From the NCBI GenBank assembly GCA_021298045.1, contig JAJTHY010000051.1:1-11359 (forward strand): a stretch of DNA of 11,359 bases, read 5' to 3'. The stretch comes from Candidatus Jidaibacter sp. Lineage in GTDB: Bacteria; Pseudomonadota; Alphaproteobacteria; Rickettsiales; Midichloriaceae. The position numbers and the translations under genes were made by a program. Shown in pieces: positions 5,053 through 11,359 of the stretch (position 1 is the stretch's first letter; every line of letters begins with the position of its first letter). The notes below the pieces were generated by a model, which was not told where the DNA came from, did no database searches, and was given only the letters and a program-made list of their open reading frames with translations.

Positions 5053-6024
5053 AATTTGATTCGCCAAATCAACAGCATTAATCCACACTTCTTCAATGCG
5101 CGATGTAACACACCAATCTCCGGTTGAAGCAAGCCCTTGTGCCGCATCAAGAAAAGGACCAGATTTTTGAGTTTGATCAACAATCGCATATCTCCAACGG
5201 TGAGTAGAAATATAATCAGCTTTGCTACAATCAATTCCTGAAACAGACTCAAATTCTGTAAGAAGCAGTTTTTGTACTTGCTCTATGTCAGTATCTATAT
5301 GTAACTCTGCCCAAGCGTTGCGTGAGTGGGCTACAATAGCTGTAACATTTTCATCCCTTCCCGGTTTGGTAGAATTAATTGATATCCATTTAATCGGGTT
5401 GTTTCTAACTTTTGCTGCAATCCATTCTTTATCCCACGTCTTATTAAGGCCTACCATCAATGAGTAACATCCTTGCATTTTACTATTATGTAATGTCGAT
5501 GTATTAGAAATATGTTTGCCAAACAATATTGCAGTTTGTGCTGGAGGTGCTGTAGAAATTACGCAGTCAAACACACCTAGAAAAATGCCTTCCTTACTAA
5601 ACAAATGCCAACCATCACTTCCTTTGGTTAACAATGGAGTAACCTCGGTACTAAAATTAATTTTTAGACCATATGCCATTTTTTTGCATAAAGAATTCAT
5701 TTTTGGGCTGGCTACAAGATGTGGCTCAAGCCATAGGCGCTTTGTTGCTTTTTTGGCAATTTCAAAATTAATAACTTCCCCTCTCCATTCTACAATCGTA
5801 CCATCCTCAATAAATGGCTTTAGAAATAACCGAAAGGGCTCTGTGCGAGCTGTAAAACACTGCGCTCCATGATCAAAATAAAATGGATCAGCATAACGTG
5901 TAGACATTCTCCCGCCCACACCACGCGCTTTTTCAAATATAACTACATCAGCAAAATCTTTAAGGTTATACGCCAAGGTAAGGCCAGAAATCCCCGCTCC
6001 AATAATTGCAATGCGTTTTTTCAT
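5044..6024 (-). CDS. Renalase-like FAD/NAD(P)-dependent oxidoreductase
   Basis: 326 residues. The N-terminal dinucleotide fold carries GAGISG at 9-14 and the FAD ribose-binding acid E31 in IFEKARGVGGRMSTR. Also present are FDHGAQCFT (about 50-58), HRWRYA (275-280) and the C-terminal FAD-contact segment GDWC (302-305) with IEEVWINAVDLA. This is the COG3380-type amine-oxidase/renalase-like family, about 310-340 residues; substrates are mostly unknown. It is cytoplasmic, with no signal peptide. The ATG overlaps the stop of the DUF3429 gene (ATGA), with GGGG six bases upstream. It is the last gene of the SDR-photolyase operon, and its 3' end converges with fic. Relatives are often found near photolyases, suggesting a role with flavin or oxidised isoprenoid/pigment chemistry, but that is inference. 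Family is confident, function unknown. Confidence 0.88.
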   Translation of the reverse strand: MKKRIAIIGAGISGLTLAYNLKDFADVVIFEKARGVGGRMSTRYADPFYFDHGAQCFTARTEPFRLFLKPFIEDGTIVEWRGEVINFEIAKKATKRLWLEPHLVASPKMNSLCKKMAYGLKINFSTEVTPLLTKGSDGWHLFSKEGIFLGVFDCVISTAPPAQTAILFGKHISNTSTLHNSKMQGCYSLMVGLNKTWDKEWIAAKVRNNPIKWISINSTKPGRDENVTAIVAHSRNAWAELHIDTDIEQVQKLLLTEFESVSGIDCSKADYISTHRWRYAIVDQTQKSGPFLDAAQGLASTGDWCVTSRIEEVWINAVDLANQIKT

Positions 6025-6452
6025 GAAAGCCCCATAACTATGATTAGGCTCACTATAACAATTATGGTTGCATTGCGTCTCAGATCATAAAACCATGTAG
6101 CTAAAACTCCCACATCGCGCAGTTTCCTATCAAGCATCAATAAATATAAAAAACAAAGTGGCTGGAACAAAAGAGAAATTTTGTTAGCTGATGCGATAAG
6201 AGAAATCCAAGCGATAAGTGCTATTATATTGCTACTAAGCAATAGATTGTTTAGGCATTTTTCAGAGAAAAAAAGATATATTGCCCAATGAATGCCACAA
6301 AGAAATGAAATTATAACAACGCTGTACGCATGTGCAACAAATGCTGCATCTATGGCATTAAGCTGTAATGCCGTTACAAGTGCACAGCCAATAAAAGGTA
6401 ATGTGCCACTATAGGTTAACAGTTTTGCTAAATTGATGTCGTATTCCTTCAT
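6021..6452 (-). CDS. DUF3429 family integral membrane protein
   Basis: 143 residues, strongly hydrophobic, with about four to five predicted membrane spans: around 11-30, 36-58 (with CGIHWAIYLFF), 70-86, 89-106 and 124-142. The motif YSGTLPFIGCA near the N-terminus, the central FLCGIHWAIYLF and the late LWLLDRK-like LLMLDRKLRD are characteristic of DUF3429. Its function is not established. It starts three bases after the photolyase stop, with a strong Shine-Dalgarno GGTGGAG inside the photolyase 3' end, and overlaps the oxidoreductase by four bases, so the three are translated from one message. A membrane partner for the flavin enzymes, or an unrelated envelope protein, are both possible. Confidence 0.82.
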   Translation of the reverse strand: MKEYDINLAKLLTYSGTLPFIGCALVTALQLNAIDAAFVAHAYSVVIISFLCGIHWAIYLFFSEKCLNNLLLSSNIIALIAWISLIASANKISLLFQPLCFLYLLMLDRKLRDVGVLATWFYDLRRNATIIVIVSLIIVMGLS

Positions 6453-6455
6453 TAT

Positions 6456-7994
6456 TTACAATTCTCCACCTGCCATTTTCTGTAAACTTAACACTGCTTG
6501 AGCACGAATTGCATTTTGTTTTTCTATGCCGAATTTATCCCAAGTGGAATAGATATAAGGCATGCGCTGATTGCCTCGAAACAATTGTTCATGACGCACG
6601 AGAAAATCCCAATAAAGGGCATTAAATGGACAAGCTTTTTCACCAATCATGATATCAGGATCATAGAAACATTTCTTGCAATAATTGCTCATACGATGAA
6701 TATATTTACCACTAGCAGCATATGGTTTACTTGCCACTACTCCACCATCTCCAAACAGTGCCATGCCAAGTGTATTAGGCATTTCCACCCATTCATAAGC
6801 ATCGGCATAAACTTCTAAATACCATTTTTGCACTGCTTTCACATCAAGCCCAGCAAGCAAGGCAAAATTTCCGGTAATCATCAGCCTTTGTATATGATGG
6901 GAATAGGCGTGATCGCGCGTGTGACCGATAGCTTCTGCCATGCAAAACATTTTGGTTTTAGCCGACCAATAAAATTCAGGTAATGGGGTAGTTGCACTTA
7001 AACCATTACGCTCTCCATATTCTGGCATGAAATGCCAATAAATGCCTCGGATATACTCGCGCCAGCCAAGAATTTGGCGAATAAATCCTTCCGTAGCATT
7101 GAGTGGCGCCTTTCCAGAACGGTAGGCAGCTTCAGCCTTTTTACATATCTCAAGTGGCAGTAATAAACCGGCATTTAAATAACTTGAGATGAGCGAGTGA
7201 TATAGGTAGGGCTCGCCTGCAACCATCGCATCCTGATAGTCTCCAAAATTAGGTAGTAGTTCATTAATGAAGTGTTCTAATTCCATAAGTGCCTGCTCAC
7301 GCGTTATCGCAAAATGAAATGGCTCTAATGTCCCAAAGTGATGTGAGAATTTATCGCGCACCAGCTGTAAAACATCTTTAGTTATAACAGATTTTTTATG
7401 TGATATGCGTTTGGGAGATAGCATGCCAGCTTTTGGAGGTTTGCGATTTTCCTTATCATAATTCCATTCGCCACCAGTAGGGCTGCCATTTGACTCGATT
7501 AAAATCCGATATTTCTTTCTCATCTCACGATAAAAAAATTCCATACGTAATTGCTTTTTGTCTTTTGCCCATGCTGCAAATTCTTTATGAGTTGCCAAGA
7601 ACCGAGTATCAGATAATATTTCAATCGGAATGCCCTGCAAGTTATCACATGATTTCATCATCTGAAGTAAGCGATATTCACCTGGCTCTGTGATAATCAC
7701 TTTCTTTGGCTTGAGATCCGCAACTGCTCTTTTTATTTCCCCTACAAGGCTTCCTGTATTATTTGCATAATCAAGCTTTATATAGCGAACATTAATGCCT
7801 TTTACACAAAGTTCTTCAGCAAAATGACGCATAGCTGAAAATAAAAATGCGATCTTTTTTTGATGATGCTTCACATAGGTAGCCTCATCCATTACTTCGC
7901 ACATCAACACCACATCATTTTCTATATCCATGCCTTCAAGTGAAGTAATAGAGTGAGAAAGTTGGTCAGTTAAAACAACCCTAAGTGTGGACAT
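6456..7994 (-). CDS. phrB: FeS-BCP type cryptochrome/photolyase (PhrB-like, (6-4) photolyase)
   Basis: 512 residues. This group binds FAD and an iron-sulfur cluster; the Agrobacterium PhrB prototype repairs (6-4) photoproducts with light. The N-terminal antenna Rossmann-like domain starts LRVVLTDQLSHSI, and the helical FAD domain includes GFIRQILGWREYIRGIYW (303-320) and GHTRDHAYSHHIQRLMITG (357-375). The four cluster cysteines are C351, C439, C442 and C455, with exactly the spacing of PhrB C350/C438/C441/C454. The C-terminal FNALYWDFL and WYLEVYADAYEWVEMPNTLG are typical. The start follows the SDR stop without a gap, with AAGG five bases upstream. The length matches PhrB (about 507). It is complete and probably active; repair versus light sensing cannot be settled from sequence. 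Confidence 0.95.
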   Translation of the reverse strand: MSTLRVVLTDQLSHSITSLEGMDIENDVVLMCEVMDEATYVKHHQKKIAFLFSAMRHFAEELCVKGINVRYIKLDYANNTGSLVGEIKRAVADLKPKKVIITEPGEYRLLQMMKSCDNLQGIPIEILSDTRFLATHKEFAAWAKDKKQLRMEFFYREMRKKYRILIESNGSPTGGEWNYDKENRKPPKAGMLSPKRISHKKSVITKDVLQLVRDKFSHHFGTLEPFHFAITREQALMELEHFINELLPNFGDYQDAMVAGEPYLYHSLISSYLNAGLLLPLEICKKAEAAYRSGKAPLNATEGFIRQILGWREYIRGIYWHFMPEYGERNGLSATTPLPEFYWSAKTKMFCMAEAIGHTRDHAYSHHIQRLMITGNFALLAGLDVKAVQKWYLEVYADAYEWVEMPNTLGMALFGDGGVVASKPYAASGKYIHRMSNYCKKCFYDPDIMIGEKACPFNALYWDFLVRHEQLFRGNQRMPYIYSTWDKFGIEKQNAIRAQAVLSLQKMAGGEL

Positions 7995-8693
7995 TTATAC
8001 CTTTATTTTAGATGTAACGCGTGATAAACCACCATCCACTGCTAGCACTTGTCCGGTAATCCAGCTATTTAGCGGATCTAGTAAAAATACAATTGCACGC
8101 GCAATATCTTCTGGTTTGCCTAAGCGCCCCAGTGCATGCATGCTTTCTGAAAACTTACGTGAGGTTTCATTGCTCATGATAGCCGTTGTGAGAGATGTTT
8201 CAGTAAGTCCAGGCGCAATTGCATTAACACGCAAATTCATTGGCGCGTAAGTAGCTGCGGCCGAAAGTGTAAGCCCAAGTATACCTGCTTTTGCTGCTGC
8301 AATTGCTTCATGATTGGCGATTCCTTGCATTGCTGCTGCTGAAGATATCAAAACTACTGAACCACCCTTATTCATGTGCTTTCCTGCCGATCGAATGGTA
8401 GAGAACGCTGTAGTTAAAGATGCGTCTACAACAGCCTGATATTGCTCTCTACTTGTAAGATGCGCAGGTTTAAGCAATAATGATCCGCAGCAATTTACTA
8501 CACCATCAATCTCGCCTACCTGTTTGAATGCTGCATCAACTGCATCAAAATCAGTCGCATCTAGAATTATATCAGGGTTTATTTTATTTGAATTACGTGC
8601 AGTGGTTATTATATCGTGACCGGCTTGCTGCAATAAATCTATAGTAGCTTGACCAATGCCGCTGCCTGCTGCAATTATTAAAAAACGCGCCAT
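7995..8693 (-). CDS. SDR-family protein lacking the catalytic tyrosine
   Basis: 232 residues with the short-chain dehydrogenase/reductase plan: nucleotide-binding IIAAGSGIGQA (6-16, the first Gly of the usual GxxxGxG is Ala8), LDATDFDA (44-51), VNCCG at 66-70 in place of NNAG, VVLISS (113-118), NAIAPGLTET (157-166) and ITGQVLAVDGG near the end. The catalytic YxxxK is changed: K135 is present in NHEAIAAAKAG but Ile131 stands at the Tyr position. The reading frame is intact, so it is not decay. It may be a non-canonical enzyme or an NAD(P)-binding non-enzymatic partner. It opens the photolyase operon; a good Shine-Dalgarno, GAGGTGA, lies seven bases before the ATG. Its stop directly abuts the photolyase start. 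Family confident; activity uncertain. Confidence 0.87.
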   Translation of the reverse strand: MARFLIIAAGSGIGQATIDLLQQAGHDIITTARNSNKINPDIILDATDFDAVDAAFKQVGEIDGVVNCCGSLLLKPAHLTSREQYQAVVDASLTTAFSTIRSAGKHMNKGGSVVLISSAAAMQGIANHEAIAAAKAGILGLTLSAAATYAPMNLRVNAIAPGLTETSLTTAIMSNETSRKFSESMHALGRLGKPEDIARAIVFLLDPLNSWITGQVLAVDGGLSRVTSKIKV

Positions 8694-8745
8694 TATTTAC
8701 TCACCTCTTTTCATTTCATATCAAATCTTAAAACAAATTACTTTC

Positions 8746-8774
8746 TAGATAAATTGAAATAATAGGATTTTCAA
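8746..8774 (-). promoter_or_regulatory. Tentative promoter of the SDR-photolyase operon
   Basis: On the minus strand TTGAAA (8774-8769) is followed after 17 bases by TATCTA (8751-8746). The -35 is good and the -10 weak. It lies about 55 bases before the SDR start in the divergent intergenic region shared with ftsK. No light-regulator (MerR/LitR-like) gene is nearby. Confidence 0.35.
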
Positions 8775-8780
8775 CTTATC

Positions 8781-8809
8781 TTGATTTAAATCTGCGACTT
8801 TGGTATAAC
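8781..8809 (+). promoter_or_regulatory. Promoter of ftsK
   Basis: TTGATT (8781-8786), 17 bases and TATAAC (8804-8809), with TGG just before the -10 giving an extended -10 element. Transcription would start near 8816, followed by AAGGA (8826-8830) and the ftsK start. Confidence 0.6.
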
Positions 8810-8840
8810 TGAACGTCAATTAAGTAAGGATCTAGTGGGA

Positions 8841-11069
8841 ATGATTAAAAGATTTGTCTACAATCTATGGGGCTTGCTCCTGCTCGGATTTGGGATTTTT
8901 TTATCCGTAGCGCTTCTCAGCTATAACGCTTCAGACCCTTCATTCCACCGAGTTGGTGAGGTTGAAAAAATATCCAATTGGGCTGGACTTTGGGGCGCTT
9001 ACATAGCTGGACCTTTAATTAATGGTTTTGGCGCAGGTCTTATTGTACCAATATTGTTCTTGTGCAAACTTGGATTTAATATGCTTTTAAGGCATAAGTC
9101 CAGTATTATCACTCTAAGGCTTTGTGCTATAATAATCTCTATCCCGGCAATATCACTTACTATGGCAATTGCTGCTCAACATCTAAATATAAGTAAAAAT
9201 ATTGGCGGTTTCATAGGTGCATTTATGCTTGGGGAAATACAGCTTAAAATAAGTATGTTAGTGGTTTTTGCAGCAGCATTCATTACCAGTGTAATCAGCT
9301 CAGCTATTGCTCTTAGTGTAGGTTTCATGGATATATTGAAGGCTATTATAAATGCTGTAAAGGTGTTGATTTATACGGGAAGAATTGTACTTTGGTCCCT
9401 AAGATTCTCTTATAAGTTAATACGTAGAACTTTCTCAAGAAATAAGATGGTGGATGAAGAGGAAGAAGAACTTGAAGAAGCTGAAAATAAGGTTCCTCAT
9501 TCTATCGAAATAGTAAATAAAGCAAAATCCTCTAGTTCAAAAGCTAAAATTCAATCCAAACTAAAATTAGAGCCAGATGAATTTGAGTTGCCACCTTCTT
9601 CACTACTAAAAGATTTAGTGGAAAAGACAAAAAAATTTCAGCTGAGTGAATCATCGCTTAATCAAAACTCTAAGTTATTGCAAAAAGTATTGTCAGACTT
9701 TGGTATAGTTGGGGAGATCACTAAAATCCACCCTGGGCCAGTAGTTACTTTATATGAATTTGAGCCTACAGCTGGCACTAAATCATCCCGTGTTATCGGT
9801 CTTTCAGATGATATAGCACGCTCCATGAGCGCTATTTCAGCTCGTATAGCAGTTATTCCAGGCAAGAGCTCATTAGGCATAGAGCTACCAAATTCTCATA
9901 GAGAAATAGTTGCGTTAAGGGAGTTATTGGAATCCAAGCTTTACCAAGATTGCGATGATAAACTTCCAATTATTTTAGGTAAAAATATCGCGGGTGAACC
10001 AGTGATTGCAGACCTTGCAAAAATGCCACATTTATTGGTTGCTGGTACCACAGGTTCAGGTAAATCTGTTGCAATCAACACAATGATTCTTTCGCTGCTT
10101 TACATGCACCCTCCTTCTGAATGCCGCTTTATCATGATAGATCCAAAGATGTTGGAACTTTCCGTTTACGATGGCATTCCCCACTTACTCGCGCCGGTAG
10201 TTACAGAACCTAAGAAGGCTATATCTGCGCTTAAATGGGTGGTGAAAGAGATGGAAAATCGCTATCGCCTAATGTCTATGCTGGGTGTCCGTAACATAGA
10301 TGGATATAATAAATCCATCGCTGACGCTATTAAAACCGGTAAAAAGCTTGAAAAGCAGATTCAAATTGGGTTTGACTCTGCAACCGGCCAACCCAAATAT
10401 GAAACCATAAGTATTGAGCAAAAACACCTGCCTTACATCGTAGTGATAGTAGACGAAATGGCTGATCTTATGATAGTTGCTGGTAAAGAAATTGAAGGCT
10501 CTATACAAAGGCTAGCGCAGATGGCTCGTGCTGCGGGAATCCACATAATAATGGCGACACAAAGACCATCGGTGGATGTTATTACGGGTGTGATCAAGGC
10601 TAACTTTCCAACCAGAATTAGTTTTCAGGTTACTTCCAAAATAGATAGCCGCACTATTCTAGGAGAACAAGGCGCTGAGCAGTTGCTTGGAATGGGCGAT
10701 ATGCTATTCATGCGTGGTGGCGGTAGAGTAGAGCGCGTGCATGGTCCATTTGTAAGCGATGCGGAAGTGGAAAGCGTTACTAAATTTCTTAAAGATCAGG
10801 GTGCTCCTCAATACATTGAAAACATCACAGTTAGCGAGGATGATTCTGAAGGCGCTGAAATGGAATTTGGTTCTTCGGGTGATGACTTGTACGATCAGGC
10901 TTTGGCCATTGTACTTAAAGATCGCAAGGCTTCCACTAGTTATGTGCAAAGATGTTTGCGAATAGGGTATAACCGAGCAGCAAATTTGATAGAGAAGATG
11001 GAGCGTGAAGGTGTAGTTAGTGCGCCAAATCATGTAGGCAAGCGCGACATATTGATTGGTGAAGAATGA
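8841..11069 (+). CDS. ftsK: DNA translocase FtsK
   Basis: 742 residues from ATG 8841; a GTG at 8835 would add two. AAGGA lies ten bases before the ATG and four before the GTG, so the ATG is preferred. FtsK is anchored at the septum and pumps DNA towards dif, activating XerCD to resolve chromosome dimers. The N-terminal 190 residues hold about four membrane spans. Next comes a short charged linker (about 198-250, with the acidic run DEEEEELEEAE), then the RecA-like motor: Walker A GTTGSGKS (402-409) and Walker B VVIVDEMADLM with D538/E539, plus ATQRPSVDVITG. Residues about 680-742 are the gamma winged helix (RKASTSYVQRCLRIGYNRAA), which reads KOPS polarity sequences. The linker is much shorter than in E. 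coli FtsK (1329 residues) but normal for alphaproteobacteria. It overlaps rnd by four bases. Confidence 0.97.
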   Translation: MIKRFVYNLWGLLLLGFGIFLSVALLSYNASDPSFHRVGEVEKISNWAGLWGAYIAGPLINGFGAGLIVPILFLCKLGFNMLLRHKSSIITLRLCAIIISIPAISLTMAIAAQHLNISKNIGGFIGAFMLGEIQLKISMLVVFAAAFITSVISSAIALSVGFMDILKAIINAVKVLIYTGRIVLWSLRFSYKLIRRTFSRNKMVDEEEEELEEAENKVPHSIEIVNKAKSSSSKAKIQSKLKLEPDEFELPPSSLLKDLVEKTKKFQLSESSLNQNSKLLQKVLSDFGIVGEITKIHPGPVVTLYEFEPTAGTKSSRVIGLSDDIARSMSAISARIAVIPGKSSLGIELPNSHREIVALRELLESKLYQDCDDKLPIILGKNIAGEPVIADLAKMPHLLVAGTTGSGKSVAINTMILSLLYMHPPSECRFIMIDPKMLELSVYDGIPHLLAPVVTEPKKAISALKWVVKEMENRYRLMSMLGVRNIDGYNKSIADAIKTGKKLEKQIQIGFDSATGQPKYETISIEQKHLPYIVVIVDEMADLMIVAGKEIEGSIQRLAQMARAAGIHIIMATQRPSVDVITGVIKANFPTRISFQVTSKIDSRTILGEQGAEQLLGMGDMLFMRGGGRVERVHGPFVSDAEVESVTKFLKDQGAPQYIENITVSEDDSEGAEMEFGSSGDDLYDQALAIVLKDRKASTSYVQRCLRIGYNRAANLIEKMEREGVVSAPNHVGKRDILIGEE

Positions 11070-11359
11070 TAACTAGCCAGAAAGATTTAGATTCTTTTTG
11101 CGAGCACATGCGCACTCAAAAGACAATAGGTGTGGATACTGAATTTGTACGCGAAAAAAGTTATTACCCGATTTTATCATTGATTCAAATATCTACTGCC
11201 TCACAAATAAAATGCATAGACGTTTTATCTGGCTTAGACCTCACCGAAATTGGAAACATATTTGCAGATAATGAAACTATAAAAATTTTTCATGCCGCGC
11301 GTCAGGACGTAGAAATCCTTTCTTATCATTTCAAATTTGGTCCAACAAATATTTTCGAC
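11066..11359 (+). CDS. rnd: Ribonuclease D, N-terminal part (runs off the window)
   Basis: 98 codons to the window end; the C-terminal part, including the HRDC region, is missing only because the window stops. RNase D is a 3'-5' exonuclease of the DEDD family acting on tRNA precursors. The Exo I motif VDTEFVRE (residues about 23-30) and Exo II region FHAARQDVEIL are visible, and the sequence ends at IFD, where the family continues with DTQ-like residues. The ATG overlaps the ftsK stop (ATGA), and GGTGA lies three bases upstream within ftsK, so the two are translationally coupled. This ftsK-rnd pairing differs from the ftsK-lolA order common in other alphaproteobacteria. Confidence 0.93.
   Translation, partial: MITSQKDLDSFCEHMRTQKTIGVDTEFVREKSYYPILSLIQISTASQIKCIDVLSGLDLTEIGNIFADNETIKIFHAARQDVEILSYHFKFGPTNIFD

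Noticed and set aside
5516..5872. 118-codon open frame opposite the oxidoreductase
   Set aside because: Composition and lack of any family resemblance mark it as a shadow of the well-supported minus-strand gene.
7995..8693. SDR as a pseudogene because of missing motif residues
   Set aside because: The frame is uninterrupted, has a strong ribosome binding site, and keeps the rest of the fold; substitution rather than decay is more likely.

Overview
The window looks like chromosomal DNA from an AT-rich, flagellated alphaproteobacterium. The FlgC and FliE C-termini, the FeS-type bacterial cryptochrome/photolyase and the general gene style point there. The low GC, the interspersed palindromic repeat and the Fic gene would suit a Rickettsiales- or Holosporales-like, possibly host-associated, lineage. 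That placement is inference; nothing in the window fixes the order.

Layout. Bases 1-213 are intergenic, with an interspersed palindromic repeat (about 40-94) and a 3' hairpin (170-206). From 3675 down to 214 a minus-strand, tightly packed run reads dapF (diaminopimelate epimerase), a TalC/Fsa-type transaldolase, flgB, flgC, fliE and an AsmA-like membrane-anchored protein. Several junctions are ATGA or TAATG overlaps, so metabolic and flagellar rod genes are probably one transcript. A bidirectional terminator-like hairpin and tRNA-Arg(CCG) follow (3726-3829). Next comes a plus-strand Fic-family gene (3919-5025) with a repeat-rich, operator-like promoter. From 8693 down to 5044 a second minus-strand operon encodes an SDR-like protein, an FeS-BCP photolyase, a DUF3429 membrane protein and a renalase-like FAD oxidoreductase. 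Divergent from it, on the plus strand, ftsK (8841-11069) overlaps the start of rnd (RNase D), which runs off the window.

How the genes work together. DapF feeds meso-DAP into peptidoglycan and lysine. FlgB, FlgC and FliE build the proximal rod and the MS-ring junction of the flagellum. FtsK couples division to chromosome dimer resolution, and RNase D trims tRNA 3' ends. The photolyase operon looks like a light-repair/redox module.

Most notable points: (1) FlgB and FlgC both carry clear Sec-type signal peptides ending in AFA, although rod proteins are normally exported by the flagellar type III apparatus without cleavable leaders. (2) The SDR in the photolyase operon has Ile where the catalytic Tyr should be, yet is intact. 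(3) The Fic gene sits beside a tRNA, its 5' part is more GC-rich than its surroundings, and its promoter is wrapped in inverted and direct repeats. That fits an acquired, self-regulated cassette.
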